Of a DNA stretch of 64,000 nucleotides, positions 19,881-31,000 are shown piece after piece. This DNA is from Bugula neritina (Eukaryota > Bryozoa > Gymnolaemata > Cheilostomatida > Bugulidae): contig OZ037767.1 of assembly GCA_964035545.1 (NCBI GenBank), forward strand, positions 13,325,301 to 13,389,300, given 5' to 3'. Below the pieces are notes generated by a model. That model searched no databases and was not told where the DNA came from. It worked only from the letters and a program-made list of their open reading frames with translations. Positions within the stretch are counted from its first letter, which is position 1. The number at the start of each line of letters is the position of its first letter. The position numbers were made by a program, and so were the translations under genes.

Positions 19881-21897
19881 ACTACCACGGCCCGCAGATG
19901 TTCCCACCTCCTGCGGGCCGCCTGTAAATCACCCAGGGAGGACCGCGCGTCTGCCGCCCCGCTGGGCGCCGCGCGGAGATGCTGTGAAGTGGCGACCCCC
20001 GCGGCAAGTAGGCTCAAGCCACTTGCCGCCTGGGTCCTCTACGCCACTCCAACACCAACACGGATCCGGCAGACGGTTGATCTCAGAGCCTGCGAGGGAA
20101 ACGGTACAGGCGCCGCAAGGCGTACCGCCCCAACCTCGGCAGCTGGTCAATAGTCGTCGCCAACCGTGGACCCCTCGACCCACAGCGAGGGAGGTGCAAC
20201 CACGGCACACACAGCTGCAGCCACACGGAAGTAGCTACTTTCTGCCAGGAAAGCTAGCCGGCAAGCCTGCCAACTTCCTTCTGGACTCGGGCTGCACCAC
20301 CAACCTCCTTAGCCGTCAATTCTTTGACATCCTCAGCCCTAAGGTCAAGGACGGGTTGGCGCCGCATGAGGGGGATCATGGCACCCTGGCAGACGGGTCG
20401 TGCATTCCCTTCTACGGCATTATTGAGCTGACTGGTTACATCCGTAACCAGGCCATCCAAGAGACGTTCATCGTCGGGCAGCTCAACGAGGACGCTATCC
20501 TCGGGATGCCATTCTTACAACGACACGGATGTCGCATCGATTTCAGTAAATCTGCGATGATCATGGGCGACAGGGAGCTCGCTTGTGTCGATAAGTTTGG
20601 TCGTCCTCTAGCGGGAGCAGTGCAGGTAGTACGGAGCTGTACGATGCCAGGCCACTCCCGGGCTACCGTCCGCTGCAAAGTGGACGGTGGCCAAACCTCT
20701 AAGTTGGGAGTTGTCGAAAGTACGCACTCAAGAATCCAACTTGCCCATAGCTTTAGCCGGCTTACGGGACAAGGAGAGATCTCAGTGCAGTGCGTCAACC
20801 CCTCCTCAGAGACGGTAGACCTACCCCCCAGGTCCATGCTGGGCCGCTTCCATCCTGTCCAGGAGGAAGCCATTGGGCCGTTGTCGGGAGCTACGACGGA
20901 AGGTCCTCAGCAGAGCCCGTCTCAAGGGCGGAGGACCGTCCCAACCCACGCCTCCTCTCCTCCAGGGACGCGTGATGACACAGGCAACAGAAAGCGCCAG
21001 GCTATGGCTATGTTGTCACACGGGTACAGTGAGGCACCCCGCCACACAGACCACGACGCCCGCCTAAATAGAGCAGGCCGTCGTGAGGTACCACGGGCGG
21101 CGAAGACCGCCCCTGCTCAGCAACTCCAACAGAGGGCTGACACGCCCCCGGAGGCTGTCCAGAGCCTCCGCGCCAAACCTGTATGGGCTGGTAACGTTAG
21201 GGAGCTGCCGAAGCTCCAGGAAAGCCTTCCTGGGGTGGTAGCCGACGTGTACCGAGCGAAACAGGAAGGGCGACGACCCAGTAGTAGACAACGGCGACAG
21301 GGATGCGCCGAGTTACGGCTGTACTGTCAACGTTGGAACTCTCTGCGGGTCGGGCCAGATGGTCTGCTGACCATGACCTTGGCCGCCAACAACAGACAAC
21401 CAGCCAGGAAGAGGATCGTCTGCCCAGCTGCCATCCGCCGGGAGTTGATACAAGACACCCACGAAAAGACTCACGGAGGAGTCCAGGGGGTGGTCACCAA
21501 GCTACAACTCCGGTGGTACTGGCCCAACATGGAGCGGGATATCCGGCGCAGAGTGAGACGGTGCGAAGTCTGCCAGGCCAACAAGCATAGCCGTCTCCCT
21601 GGTGAAGCGGGGCGGCAGACGCATTGTGTGAGAAGGTCTTGGCAAGCGGAGACTGTCGTCCTGGCCGGAAACACCTCCATGACACCTCAGGAAGACTTGG
21701 CAAGGCGAGAAAGGCCACTTCCGTCCTTGAAAGTGCGCCCACCGCCCCCCAACGTCAAGCCTGCCATCACCACCACTTCCGGAACCAGAAACGGGTCCGG
21801 AAGTGCAAAAACCCCCCGTGGGAGGGGCTCCGCAAGGAGATACCAACGTAGGAACAACCGTCACAAACAGGCTGGAAAAACCACCCGTGAGACATAA
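19880..21897 (+). pseudogene. Pol remnant: protease and integrase zinc-binding domain only
   Basis: One long reading frame (+1 relative to gag, open from about 19783). Aspartic protease: KPANFLLDSGCTTNLLS, later NEDAILGMPFLQRHG. Around 20880-21290 the sequence becomes low in recognisable domains, where RT and RNase H should be. It then shows the pre-integrase spacer and HHCC domain: RRELIQDTHEKTHGG, LRWYWPNMERDIRR, RRCEVCQANK. The DDE catalytic core is missing. The frame stays open over both missing parts, so the deletions are either in frame or under selection to stay open. Confidence 0.75.
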
Positions 21898-22222
21898 CAA
21901 TCCACGGGTGAGCACACCGCCTCCCACAGTGACGACGCCTCCAGGACCACACACTAGGCAACCCCCAGCGTGTCTCGGAGACTTTGTACGTGACCGCGGT
22001 ACAAGCGGCAGTTACGAAGGTCTAGCGAGGTCTCGCATGGGAAAACAGGCAAAGAGACGTGGGAGTTGTGAACACCACGGAAATCTCAACTTTTGCCTCG
22101 GCGGAATCTCACACGAGATTCATCCGCTGGAAGTGAAAAGCCCTAGTCACGCTTCACAACCACGCTGTCCGGTCTTTTCCTACGTTGATGCAGTCAAGAG
22201 TAGACGTGCCACTAAACAGTAA
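21803..22222 (+). CDS. C-terminal pol tail in overlapping frame
   Basis: Overlaps the end of the previous ORF in another frame. It contains HTRQPPACLGDFV, which resembles the RRPPxxLxDFV tail that ends many Gypsy-type pol polyproteins. The rest is not recognised. Probably the original pol C-terminus put out of frame by a small indel. Confidence 0.4.
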   Translation: MQKPPVGGAPQGDTNVGTTVTNRLEKPPVRHNNPRVSTPPPTVTTPPGPHTRQPPACLGDFVRDRGTSGSYEGLARSRMGKQAKRRGSCEHHGNLNFCLGGISHEIHPLEVKSPSHASQPRCPVFSYVDAVKSRRATKQ

Positions 22223-22651
22223 TCATTTACCGCTCTCATTCCAAAATGTCTTACTATTCTGGATCGAAGGGTGAGTTAATTATGTTTTTGGTACGGGAAC
22301 TAGACTGCATCAGTCAGCTTTAGCTACACCAGTAGCAAGCTGGAGATTCGATAATGAAAAACAGTGGTGGAAACACACGTCGACTTTGATTTTAAATAAT
22401 CTGCCATAGCGAGTGTGTTCTCCATCAACTATTCATTAGCCTGAATCTCAGGAATGTAACTGAACAGAGTACCTGTCAGGCTGTACACGCCGGCGATACC
22501 TCAGTGTATAATCTTTAACACTGCTACTCTTTCAGATCACACTCGAGTGACCACCTCCCGGTCACGGGACCAGCCAACCCCTCTACCTATGGAAGAAAAA
22601 CCTGTAATGGAGAATGGCTTACCCGTGGTGCTTCGTCGATGACACCGCTGG

Positions 22652-23053
22652 GTGTCACCCACGACGGAAAGGAGAATTGAGGAAGCCTGGGGACCCAGCG
22701 GACCCCACCGGACCTGCCAGGTCTGCTTCGAGGAGTGCCCGTCACACCGCTCCCTGCGTCTGCATGTAGACGCCCATTTTCTACTCCATTTCTGCCCATG
22801 CGGGTTCCACGATGTATACCCGTATCCTGTGATCGTCCACAAGTTGAGCTGCTTCGCCGGAGAGGGCCATATTGTTGATGAGGACAGTTTCCCCCAGTAC
22901 CTAGACACCATCAAGCCAGTCATCAAGAAGGCTATCACCCTGGCCGCACTAGCGTCAGGATTCCAAGTACTGCTGTTATCCGCCCGCCATAAGTCCCTAT
23001 GGTTCAGGGCCCGTCTCCTACCCCCGTCAACCCTAGCAACACCCCCAAGTTAG
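22652..23053 (+). CDS. Accessory C2H2 zinc-finger ORF of the LTR element
   Basis: About 133 codons. Seen: CQVCFEECPSHRSLRLHVDAH, a clear C2H2 finger (C-x2-C-x12-H-x3-H), then a second Cys/His group FCPCGFHDVYPYPVIVHKLSC. The rest is VDEDSFPQYLDTIKPVIKKA. It lies between pol and the 3' LTR, where some Gypsy-type elements of invertebrates carry an extra zinc-finger ORF. An overlapping frame at 22999-23301 encodes a basic tail (LKRRLRARLARHRARS) and may be its frameshifted continuation. Confidence 0.55.
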   Translation: MSPTTERRIEEAWGPSGPHRTCQVCFEECPSHRSLRLHVDAHFLLHFCPCGFHDVYPYPVIVHKLSCFAGEGHIVDEDSFPQYLDTIKPVIKKAITLAALASGFQVLLLSARHKSLWFRARLLPPSTLATPPS

Positions 23054-23500
23054 AAGGAACAACAATACCCCCAATAACAGAGACTACTACAACCCCACCA
23101 AGGCCTAGCCGACTGGCTAATGTAGAAGAGTGGCTTGTAAAACTACAAGCCGAGTTTACGCAACTGGCCCCTGACCTGCTGGATACGACGACAGGTCTAT
23201 ACCAGCTGAAGGACTCAGTGGGGCGACTGAAGAGGCGGCTACGTGCCCGACTGGCTCGACACAGAGCACGCTCGCTACAAGAGTCAGAGTCCACCCAATG
23301 AGTATGCCTGGGGTAGGCACCTTTCGTTGAGCTGTATTTTCGTCTGGAAAGTGACGAGTGCTTTGACATTGGCCCGCGTGCTGGTAAGCACCCTCTCTCT
23401 TTATAGCTGACTAGATGTGTGTGTTCGATCACCCTGTTTACTTCTGTATATAAATGTTGTCGTACTCAACTATTTCTTCCTTTTTGTGTGGGTTTACTTA

Positions 23501-23852
23501 TGTATGAGTCACGCAAAGTACAAATACGGGAATCGCCCTCTCTCCGTTCTGGGAATACTAAGGCCCCTATGTAGCAACCAATTAGCAGCACCGGAAGATA
23601 TGCTTCCGACTCACGTGACACTTCCCGGGCGATTGACATTTGATCACGTTGTTGTAAGCGGAGGCTTGAAGGAGAAACATGTGTTAGTAGTTGACTGATG
23701 TATAGGATAATTTGATGTAATGTTTGCTTTGTGTTTTATTGTGGATAATAAATATAATTACTCGACAGCTACCCTAGTAATTGCTAGTAGAATAGCCAAC
23801 TAAGTATACGCAAGTAGATAACTCACGCACAGTAATTGCACAAATTACTACA
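23501..23852 (+). repeat. 3' LTR
   Basis: 352 bp, partner of 18608-18960. Followed by the ATAA target repeat and, 13 bases later, by the TSD of an adjacent solo LTR. Confidence 0.92.
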
Positions 23853-23869
23853 ATAATATAATAAGATAC

Positions 23870-24232
23870 TGTGATAGATTTTGAAAGCTATCTTTCTTTT
23901 ACATACACATTTGCGTAAAACCTTTTTATTTGGGAGTTATCTTTTTTGTGCTTGCGCATTTGAAAGCTCTTATTTTATTGTTTTGTAAATCCGAATTCGG
24001 ACACCCGAATTTCGGGGTGTCCAAATTCTAGAGTATAAAAGGGCGAGCTTGCTAGCATAATTTCAGTCTAGTGCTGGAGCTCAGAGGTAGCAAAACTTGT
24101 ACACATATACTTATACTTTTATTGGAAACTATTTAATAAAGACACCGTCTAACCGGAATTGCCTTCTCTTTTCTCTCACCAATTAAGAGTTATGTTCACT
24201 AGTTGAGTTCTTGCACACCACAAATTATCACA
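23870..24232 (+). mobile_element. Solo LTR, TSD ATAC
   Basis: 363 bp starting TGTGATAG and ending TTATCACA, flanked by ATAC on both sides (23866-23869 and 24233-24236). It carries a core promoter-like GTATAAAAGG (about 24032) and an AATAAA downstream, as expected for U3-R of an LTR. No internal sequence adjoins it. Confidence 0.8.
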
Positions 24233-24267
24233 ATACAACATAGGTGTGACACTCCCTAGAGTCATAT

Positions 24268-24843
24268 TGTAATGGATTTTCACCCTCTATTAGTTTTGAA
24301 GTAACTGTGTGAGTCAGTATTATAACTACTGTTGCGTATCGTTTTGAATGCTGTAATTGTAGCTAAGTTGGGCTAGCTTTCTAATGCCTTATTATTTGTG
24401 ATTGTTGTTAAAGCTTTCCGTATAATGTAATTTTCATGAAATACGCATTTCCAGAGTTATTTTCTCTTTTTGCTATTTTATCAGTTTTGCATTAATACTG
24501 ATACTGGAAAGTTGTGTGGCTTTTATGAATGCCTTCAATAGGTTGTTATTATAGCTAAATTCTTGGCCTATTGAATTATTTGTTCTCCTTTGTCTACTTT
24601 CTTTTGTTTCTGTCAAGCTTAACTTTCTTTTGTCTGTTGGAACATTCTAGATTGTGAATTCTTGTGTATAAAAGCCAGCGAGTTCCAGTATAGATTCAGA
24701 CTACTACTGGAGCTCGCTGGTAGTAGGGCCCTAAGCTGTATCTGATACAATAAAAGTTATCTTTCATTCGTACTCAAATACTTGGCTTATTCTTTCTAAA
24801 GCATGTAGGCACTAGTTGCATTCAGAACCCACAGTTTACTACA
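24268..24843 (+). mobile_element. Solo LTR, TSD ATAT
   Basis: 576 bp starting TGTAATGG and ending TTTACTACA, flanked by ATAT (24264-24267 and 24844-24847). Contains GTGTATAAAAGCC (about 24663) and ACAATAAAAG (about 24747). The ends resemble those of the two neighbouring LTR elements, so all three may belong to related families. Confidence 0.75.
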
Positions 24844-25051
24844 ATATTTCCGTTTTTACATAAATGTTTTTCAAATTGCTGAGACTAATTTTAGTAACTA
24901 AATTTTATTTATGTATCATTACAGCCATTATAATAAATGGGTTGTAATGATCATTGTAAAAGTTCTGCGTATTGACTGTCAGCTGGTTACTTGCAGTGTT
25001 AATAATGATTAATACAGAATACATAGCAGTACTAACTTAATGTAGGTTGTA

Positions 25052-28000
25052 ATGGAACAAACTCCCTCCAAACCTGTTTTGAAGATAAGCTGTGGTTTCT
25101 GTTTCGGTAAAGACTCCGAACTGGAAACACCAAAACGTCTTCCTTGTGGTCACATATATTGCCTTCGCTGCTTAACTCTAGATAAGAAATATAGAGGAGC
25201 AATCAAATGTCCCCTATGCAGGTATTGATTATTATTACTGTGCCAATTTAGATGTGAGTGTATATAAACTTTTTTCTCCAAAATAGCATTTATGCACTAG
25301 AAAGTAAAATGTTAGTAATAATAGTTATGCAAAAACATAATAAAAACTTGCGCAAGTTTATATATGCCGTCCCTGTGAGAAAGCTACTGAATAGAAGGTT
25401 TTTTTGTTAAATTGGGCTAAGGACTTACTCAGATGGTGCACAGGAGCAATTATGACTGGATGCTTTTCCTAACATCACCAATGGTCTTGACTGGGGTTTG
25501 AACCCATGACTTTGCATTTACTAGGTAAACGCTCTAACCCCTAGACTACAGCTGCTCCCTTATATAAAAACTTAATAGTTAACTTTTAATACTGAGTAAA
25601 TGTTTTATATCACCATTATGTTGGATTATGAACATTCTAGAAAGGACTACAATGGCTCTCTGGAGAGCTTACCCTTGGCTTTTCATAGAGATGATGAATC
25701 TTTGCTATGTGAGGAATGTAAGAAAAAGCATTCAGAAGGCACTGTATTGGACTCTTTTTGCTTTAAATGCTCAAAATTGAGTTATGCTCAATATGAAAAG
25801 GTTTGTTTGTAATATTTGGTTTTTAGTATAAATATGATATATTTGTGTTATTTATAACCGAAATTTTGTTAAAAATGCGGCAATTATAAAGCATTATGTG
25901 TTTTTGAAGGAGAAGAAGCATAAGGAAAGGAATGCTCCCAAGCTCTGTGAACATCACGGTCTACCGTGTCTTGATGGCTGCAGTGCCTGTTACGTTCTAC
26001 TGTGTGAAGAATGCATTAAGTGCGCGGGACTATGCTGTGATGGTACGTGTTCATCAGTGGAGCATTTGCTTTGAAATCTCCACCACATTTTTATATCACT
26101 GGAAAGCAAAAAGCTCACATATGAGCCAGGGTGTCTGATAAAAATGGCACAGGTAAAAACGACACAAATGGAAAGGTACGTAAAAGTGGCACATTTTCGA
26201 TATTGAGTTTTGGGATGTAGGTTTAGGTTGCGGTTTAGAAGTTCGAGTTTGGAAAATCTAACATCAATGTGCTATTTTTACTTACTTTTCTATTTAAGCC
26301 ATTACTACCTGTGTAATTTTTACCATGCCATATATACCTAAACTCATTAATGAGGGCAAAAAAAGTTATAATAGCAGAAGTGTGCTATTCGAAATTAAAC
26401 GTATCTTTTTGACATTTTTTGTATTACTCTGTTGAATATAAGTTTTCAAACAGTTAATTAGTTGAACTCAAACACCTGATACCTGATAACAGTGTTAAGT
26501 GCCTAGAGATCAGAGTTAGAGAGCAGCCTTGATTGAGTGTTTTAGTTTATTATTTGAACTTCTTCATCTGTTATGGGTCATTTTACTTAATTTAGTACAC
26601 ACTGGATATCTTCAGTTTTTGGCTATTTTTCACAATTTAGCTAGTAATGAACATGATTTTTTGGCAAAAACTAGTAAAACATCAATAAATACACCTAAAT
26701 AATCAAAGTTCTTTTTAATTTTGCTTCATTTCCCATGTTTTTCCCTAATTATTCAGCTAGTTTTAGTTACGGATTGTTACGGTTTTTTCGTAACAGTCCG
26801 CACATATAGAATATTAAATGCATATGACAATGACCTGTGCTTTAATGTTGGAGAATCCCCTACCAGCCTTTTCTGTTATGCGTAGTTAAAACCAGCACAT
26901 AAAAATAGCATGTATAGTAAATTTCAATTGATTTTGAGCAAACTTTAATGTTAGATCATAAGTTGCTGGTCTTTACTAAATGAAGTAAACTGACTCTTAT
27001 ACAAACAAGTTGAGCTCTAACTGCTACCTAAAGTAAGTGGCATCGTTGGTCAAGTATATTTCTATATATTAAACACAGGCTAGCCTATATGAGATTTATT
27101 GTAACTGAGCATAGTGGTACCTATAAATATAATTTCTTTTGTATTTTATGTCTTTGCTTGATATGGTGTCTGTTTTATTTTAGTTTAAATTATATAACTA
27201 AATAGATGTTGTTGTCATCTAACCTTACACTGAGGTCTGAGAGGCTGATTATAGACTTAGCTTTTTCTGAGTGAGCCAATTGAAAGCAAAAGGCTAAAAT
27301 ATCCAAACTAGCTATTTTATACTACAGTTTCAACGATTAATTAGGAACACAAATTATTGATATTTCTAGAAAATCTACATTGTTTATTTTTAAGTCACGC
27401 AAGTTTATAGTTGATATCCTTGTGAGAAACTCCTGATAGAAAAGGTTTCCTGTTGAATTAGGGCAAGAACTTATTCAGATGGGGCACAGAAGTAATTATG
27501 ACTGGATACTCTTCTTAACATCACCAATGGCCTATTGGTTCGAAACCATGATTTCGTGTTTACTAAGCAAACGCTCTAACCCCTAGACCACGGCTGCTCC
27601 CTTGTTTATTTTCATGCGTATCATTATTGTGTACTAATTTAAATTGTATTTTGCTAGTAAAATTAATGATGCTTGAGGTGCAACCTATTATGTGAAGTGA
27701 AAATAAGCCTTCAGATTACTCCTATGTTATAGGTCATGGCTAGGGTATTTCTATTAAGCACAATCTCACTTCAAAGTGGTTTTAAACACTTATACTTTTT
27801 TCTGGTATTTTGAAGCTAAGTGTAAAGAAAGTTAAAAAAACCAATCAAGAGAACGACAACTAATGACTATATAAAATTGTATAGCTAATAAATTGTTGTA
27901 TTTCAACTTTTGCAGTATGTTGTGCTTAAATATTTATGATTTTCTGCTTAGGATCCGCACATCAAATAACACAAATGAATGACTTGGCTGACATTGTTAA

Positions 28001-31000
28001 AGAGTTCTATGAACAATTGGATTGTAAAGTGAGAAAGCTTACGGATCTATACATAGAAATATTCAGGGAACTAGAAGACTGCCCTGATATAGCTGAACTA
28101 AACAAAGATGAGGTAAATCTTAGCGTTGCCTATCCATGAAATTACTTCGAGTTCTAAAGTTTATATGGTTGGGTTTCATCTATAAATATTCATCAACAGG
28201 GACAGGAATTGAAACTATGCTAGTAAATACTTTGACTTGACATAAATTGGTGTGAATAATATGCATTGATTATAATATGTATAGGGCATTTTTACCACAG
28301 TCCGTCTATAGGGGATAATATTGTATATTGTCATTTCAATGTCTCAACTTTTTTTGTTATATCAGTTTTTTGTGAAAAGTAACTGTTCTCATAGGTCATA
28401 AGTAGTGAGTAAAACTCATCATGTTGGTTTTGGGGTGGGAGTATGAATGTAGGGGTTTGGAATTTGGGTTTGGGAAAATTTAAGATCAGTGTGCCATTTT
28501 TACCTATTTTTCCATTTGTGCCATTTTTACCTGTGTCATTTTTACTGGACACCGCTGTGAGTATATAAATTACATTACAGGCTTGGGCTAGTTTTCATAT
28601 ATATTTTTGCTTAGCTAAAGAGAGTCATCGTCATAAAATGTCATCAGCATTTTCTCAAATTCCCAAACTGTCAAAAAGAATTACTCTTGAAGATGAGTTA
28701 AATTTCAGCGATTCCTGAAAATGAACTATCTTTAAAATCTACTGTATTAAAATAAATATTTTTGTAATTTTAGCTTATAGTCAAGTATTTATTTACAAAT
28801 ATTTTAGTTGGATAGACTGCAACACTTTTACGATAGACTCCAGAAAGACTTTCTGATAAATATAAAGAGTGCTAAACAGAGGATTTACAGATTCTCAGAA
28901 GAGAATGTATTTGCCAAATTATCTGAGGTTTGGTCTGTGAGAATGAGGCTGGAAGCCGTTATTAAGTACGGCCATAAACCTGGACTGCTCACTCACTACG
29001 CCATGATAAAAGATCATGTGCAGAACATTCTGGAAGAAGAAATACCACCATTTAATATCGAAGGTGTGTTTTTTGAATTTCCTCATCAAACTTAGTTAAC
29101 TTAACTTTATAAGCCAGTTCTAGCCTTCAACGTTGGTGAAATTGATGTTCAAAATAATCACTCGTCAGCAGTGTATTCTGTAAATTTGGGAACTGTTTGC
29201 GGCTGCTCCTGTTTGTAGATTTTATGGCATACTTATGTTTATTATCAGAGTTGATTTTTATTGAACCAGTAAAAAGCAGAATTTAAAAAAGTACATACCA
29301 AGGCTGGCACTGCTAATTTTTTGAAACTTTGTGGTTAAAAATGTGCTTTCATCCCACTCCCAAAGCTGTTGAACAATCAAGGCTAATCACTAGAGCCGCA
29401 AACACTATGGCATTAAATGACAAAAAGTCAAAGCACAAATGACTTAGGCCTTAGTGCATACATATACAGTGAAAGTTTAAGAATTGGTGTATTGAGATAA
29501 TATTGCTAAAGAAATAGTAAATTATGTTCAGTTAGCTATATTTAACATGAATTTTGTTACAGGTGTTTGAAGCCACATATTAAGTAGTCTATTTTTATTT
29601 TCTTATTAGATTTTTATACAGAAGAATCTAGTTCCTTGGCCACTTCAACTGAAGGACTATCAAACTCATTTTCCGAAGCAGATGCGCAGAGCATAGACTC
29701 AGAAAAGATTTCTGGCATTTCACAGTGCGTTGACCCATGTTTTCTTGTTACACAGCTATCCTAGATTATTATTCAACGGTTTATGTACAAATATTGCTAC
29801 TGTGCAAATATTGCACTGTAGCAATATTTGTTGCAATTATGCATAGGGTAGGAAAGTGCATAAGCTTTTTCTAGAAGTGCCTTTGTTAAAGCTTTGCAGC
29901 TCAAATATTATTTTAATCGCAATGTAACTGCAAAGTTTAAAGAAAAATAAGTTTCGAAAATATGATGTCGTAGTACTGAATGTTTCAGATTGTTGATAGA
30001 CAACTCAGTTGAGTGTCCAGAGATGCTGTATGATCCAGACAACTCAAACAGAATAATGATTCTTGGTAAAAATGCAGGGAATATTCCATCAGAAAGTCTG
30101 GATCAGTTCAATATTGTTTCTAAGGAGATCGAGTCACCTATTCACACAGTACAATGCCCAATACATTTCCCAAAACAAAAGTCAAATGCTACATCTACTA
30201 TTTCTGATTCTGAAAATTCAGATTTCTTGCAAATTGACTATCTGCCACATTCTGAGGAAATGACAAAGCCAGCCATTGAGCACTCTATCAAACAGAGCCT
30301 AACAAGCTCGGTAGAGCCTTTAGTAAACAATGTATCATTAGCCCAGGAGCCATTCTCAATATTCTGTACTGAGCATGACCACTCTTTGACCCAGTTGGAG
30401 TGTGCCGAGTGTTACAACCATATGTGCAGTCAATACCTCATTGACTCAACACAATCCCAGTATGGTGAGTGCCATGTCTATTTTTACCTGAAATTCTCTA
30501 AGTAGATATAAAAGAGCAGCTGGGGTTAGAGCGTTGGCTTAGTAAGCACGAAGTCAAACCTGACAAAGGCCATTGGTGATGTTAGGGAGAGCATTCATTC
30601 AGTCATAATTGCTCCTGTGCCACATCTGAATAAGTCTTTAACAAAAACTCCTTTCCATCAGGGGTTTTTTCACAGGGATAGTGACAATGAACTTGCATGA
30701 GTTTTTTTTCTCTAAGTGAATATGTAAATATTTTTAATGATCGGTTTGTTTAACAAGGCATGCATTGCTCCAGTAATTCATTTGATTAGCTTAAACATTC
30801 CAATTAATTTACTGCTAGAACAAACATGAAATCACTCAATTTAATTTGCGCAACAAGTGTTCATGGCTTCCATTTGATCTAAATTAGCTCTGAAAATGAT
30901 ATTGTTGTAGTTTTGCACACTACTAGTTGTGGGTCTTATTGCTGTTACTGTTATATTATTATGTGTCTTGTTTATCACTAATTACGGACTAGCGAGATGC

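Larger units (their letters stand above)
18608..23852 (+). mobile_element. LTR retrotransposon lacking reverse transcriptase
   Basis: LTRs at 18608-18960 and 23501-23852 begin TGTA and end ACTACA. I found one substitution (T/G in GAAGTAGA/GAAGGAGA) and one single-base indel between them. The 4-bp repeat ATAA flanks it (18604-18607 and 23853-23856). A tRNA-Leu-like primer binding site follows the 5' LTR. Internal order: gag, aspartic protease, integrase zinc-binding domain, pol tail, then a C2H2 zinc-finger ORF. No RT, RNase H or integrase catalytic core is present in any frame. No clear polypurine tract precedes the 3' LTR. Likely non-autonomous, recently inserted. Confidence 0.85.

Noticed and set aside
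19929-21961. Several long minus-strand frames
   Set aside because: Shadows of the GC-rich gag-pol region of the LTR element on the other strand.
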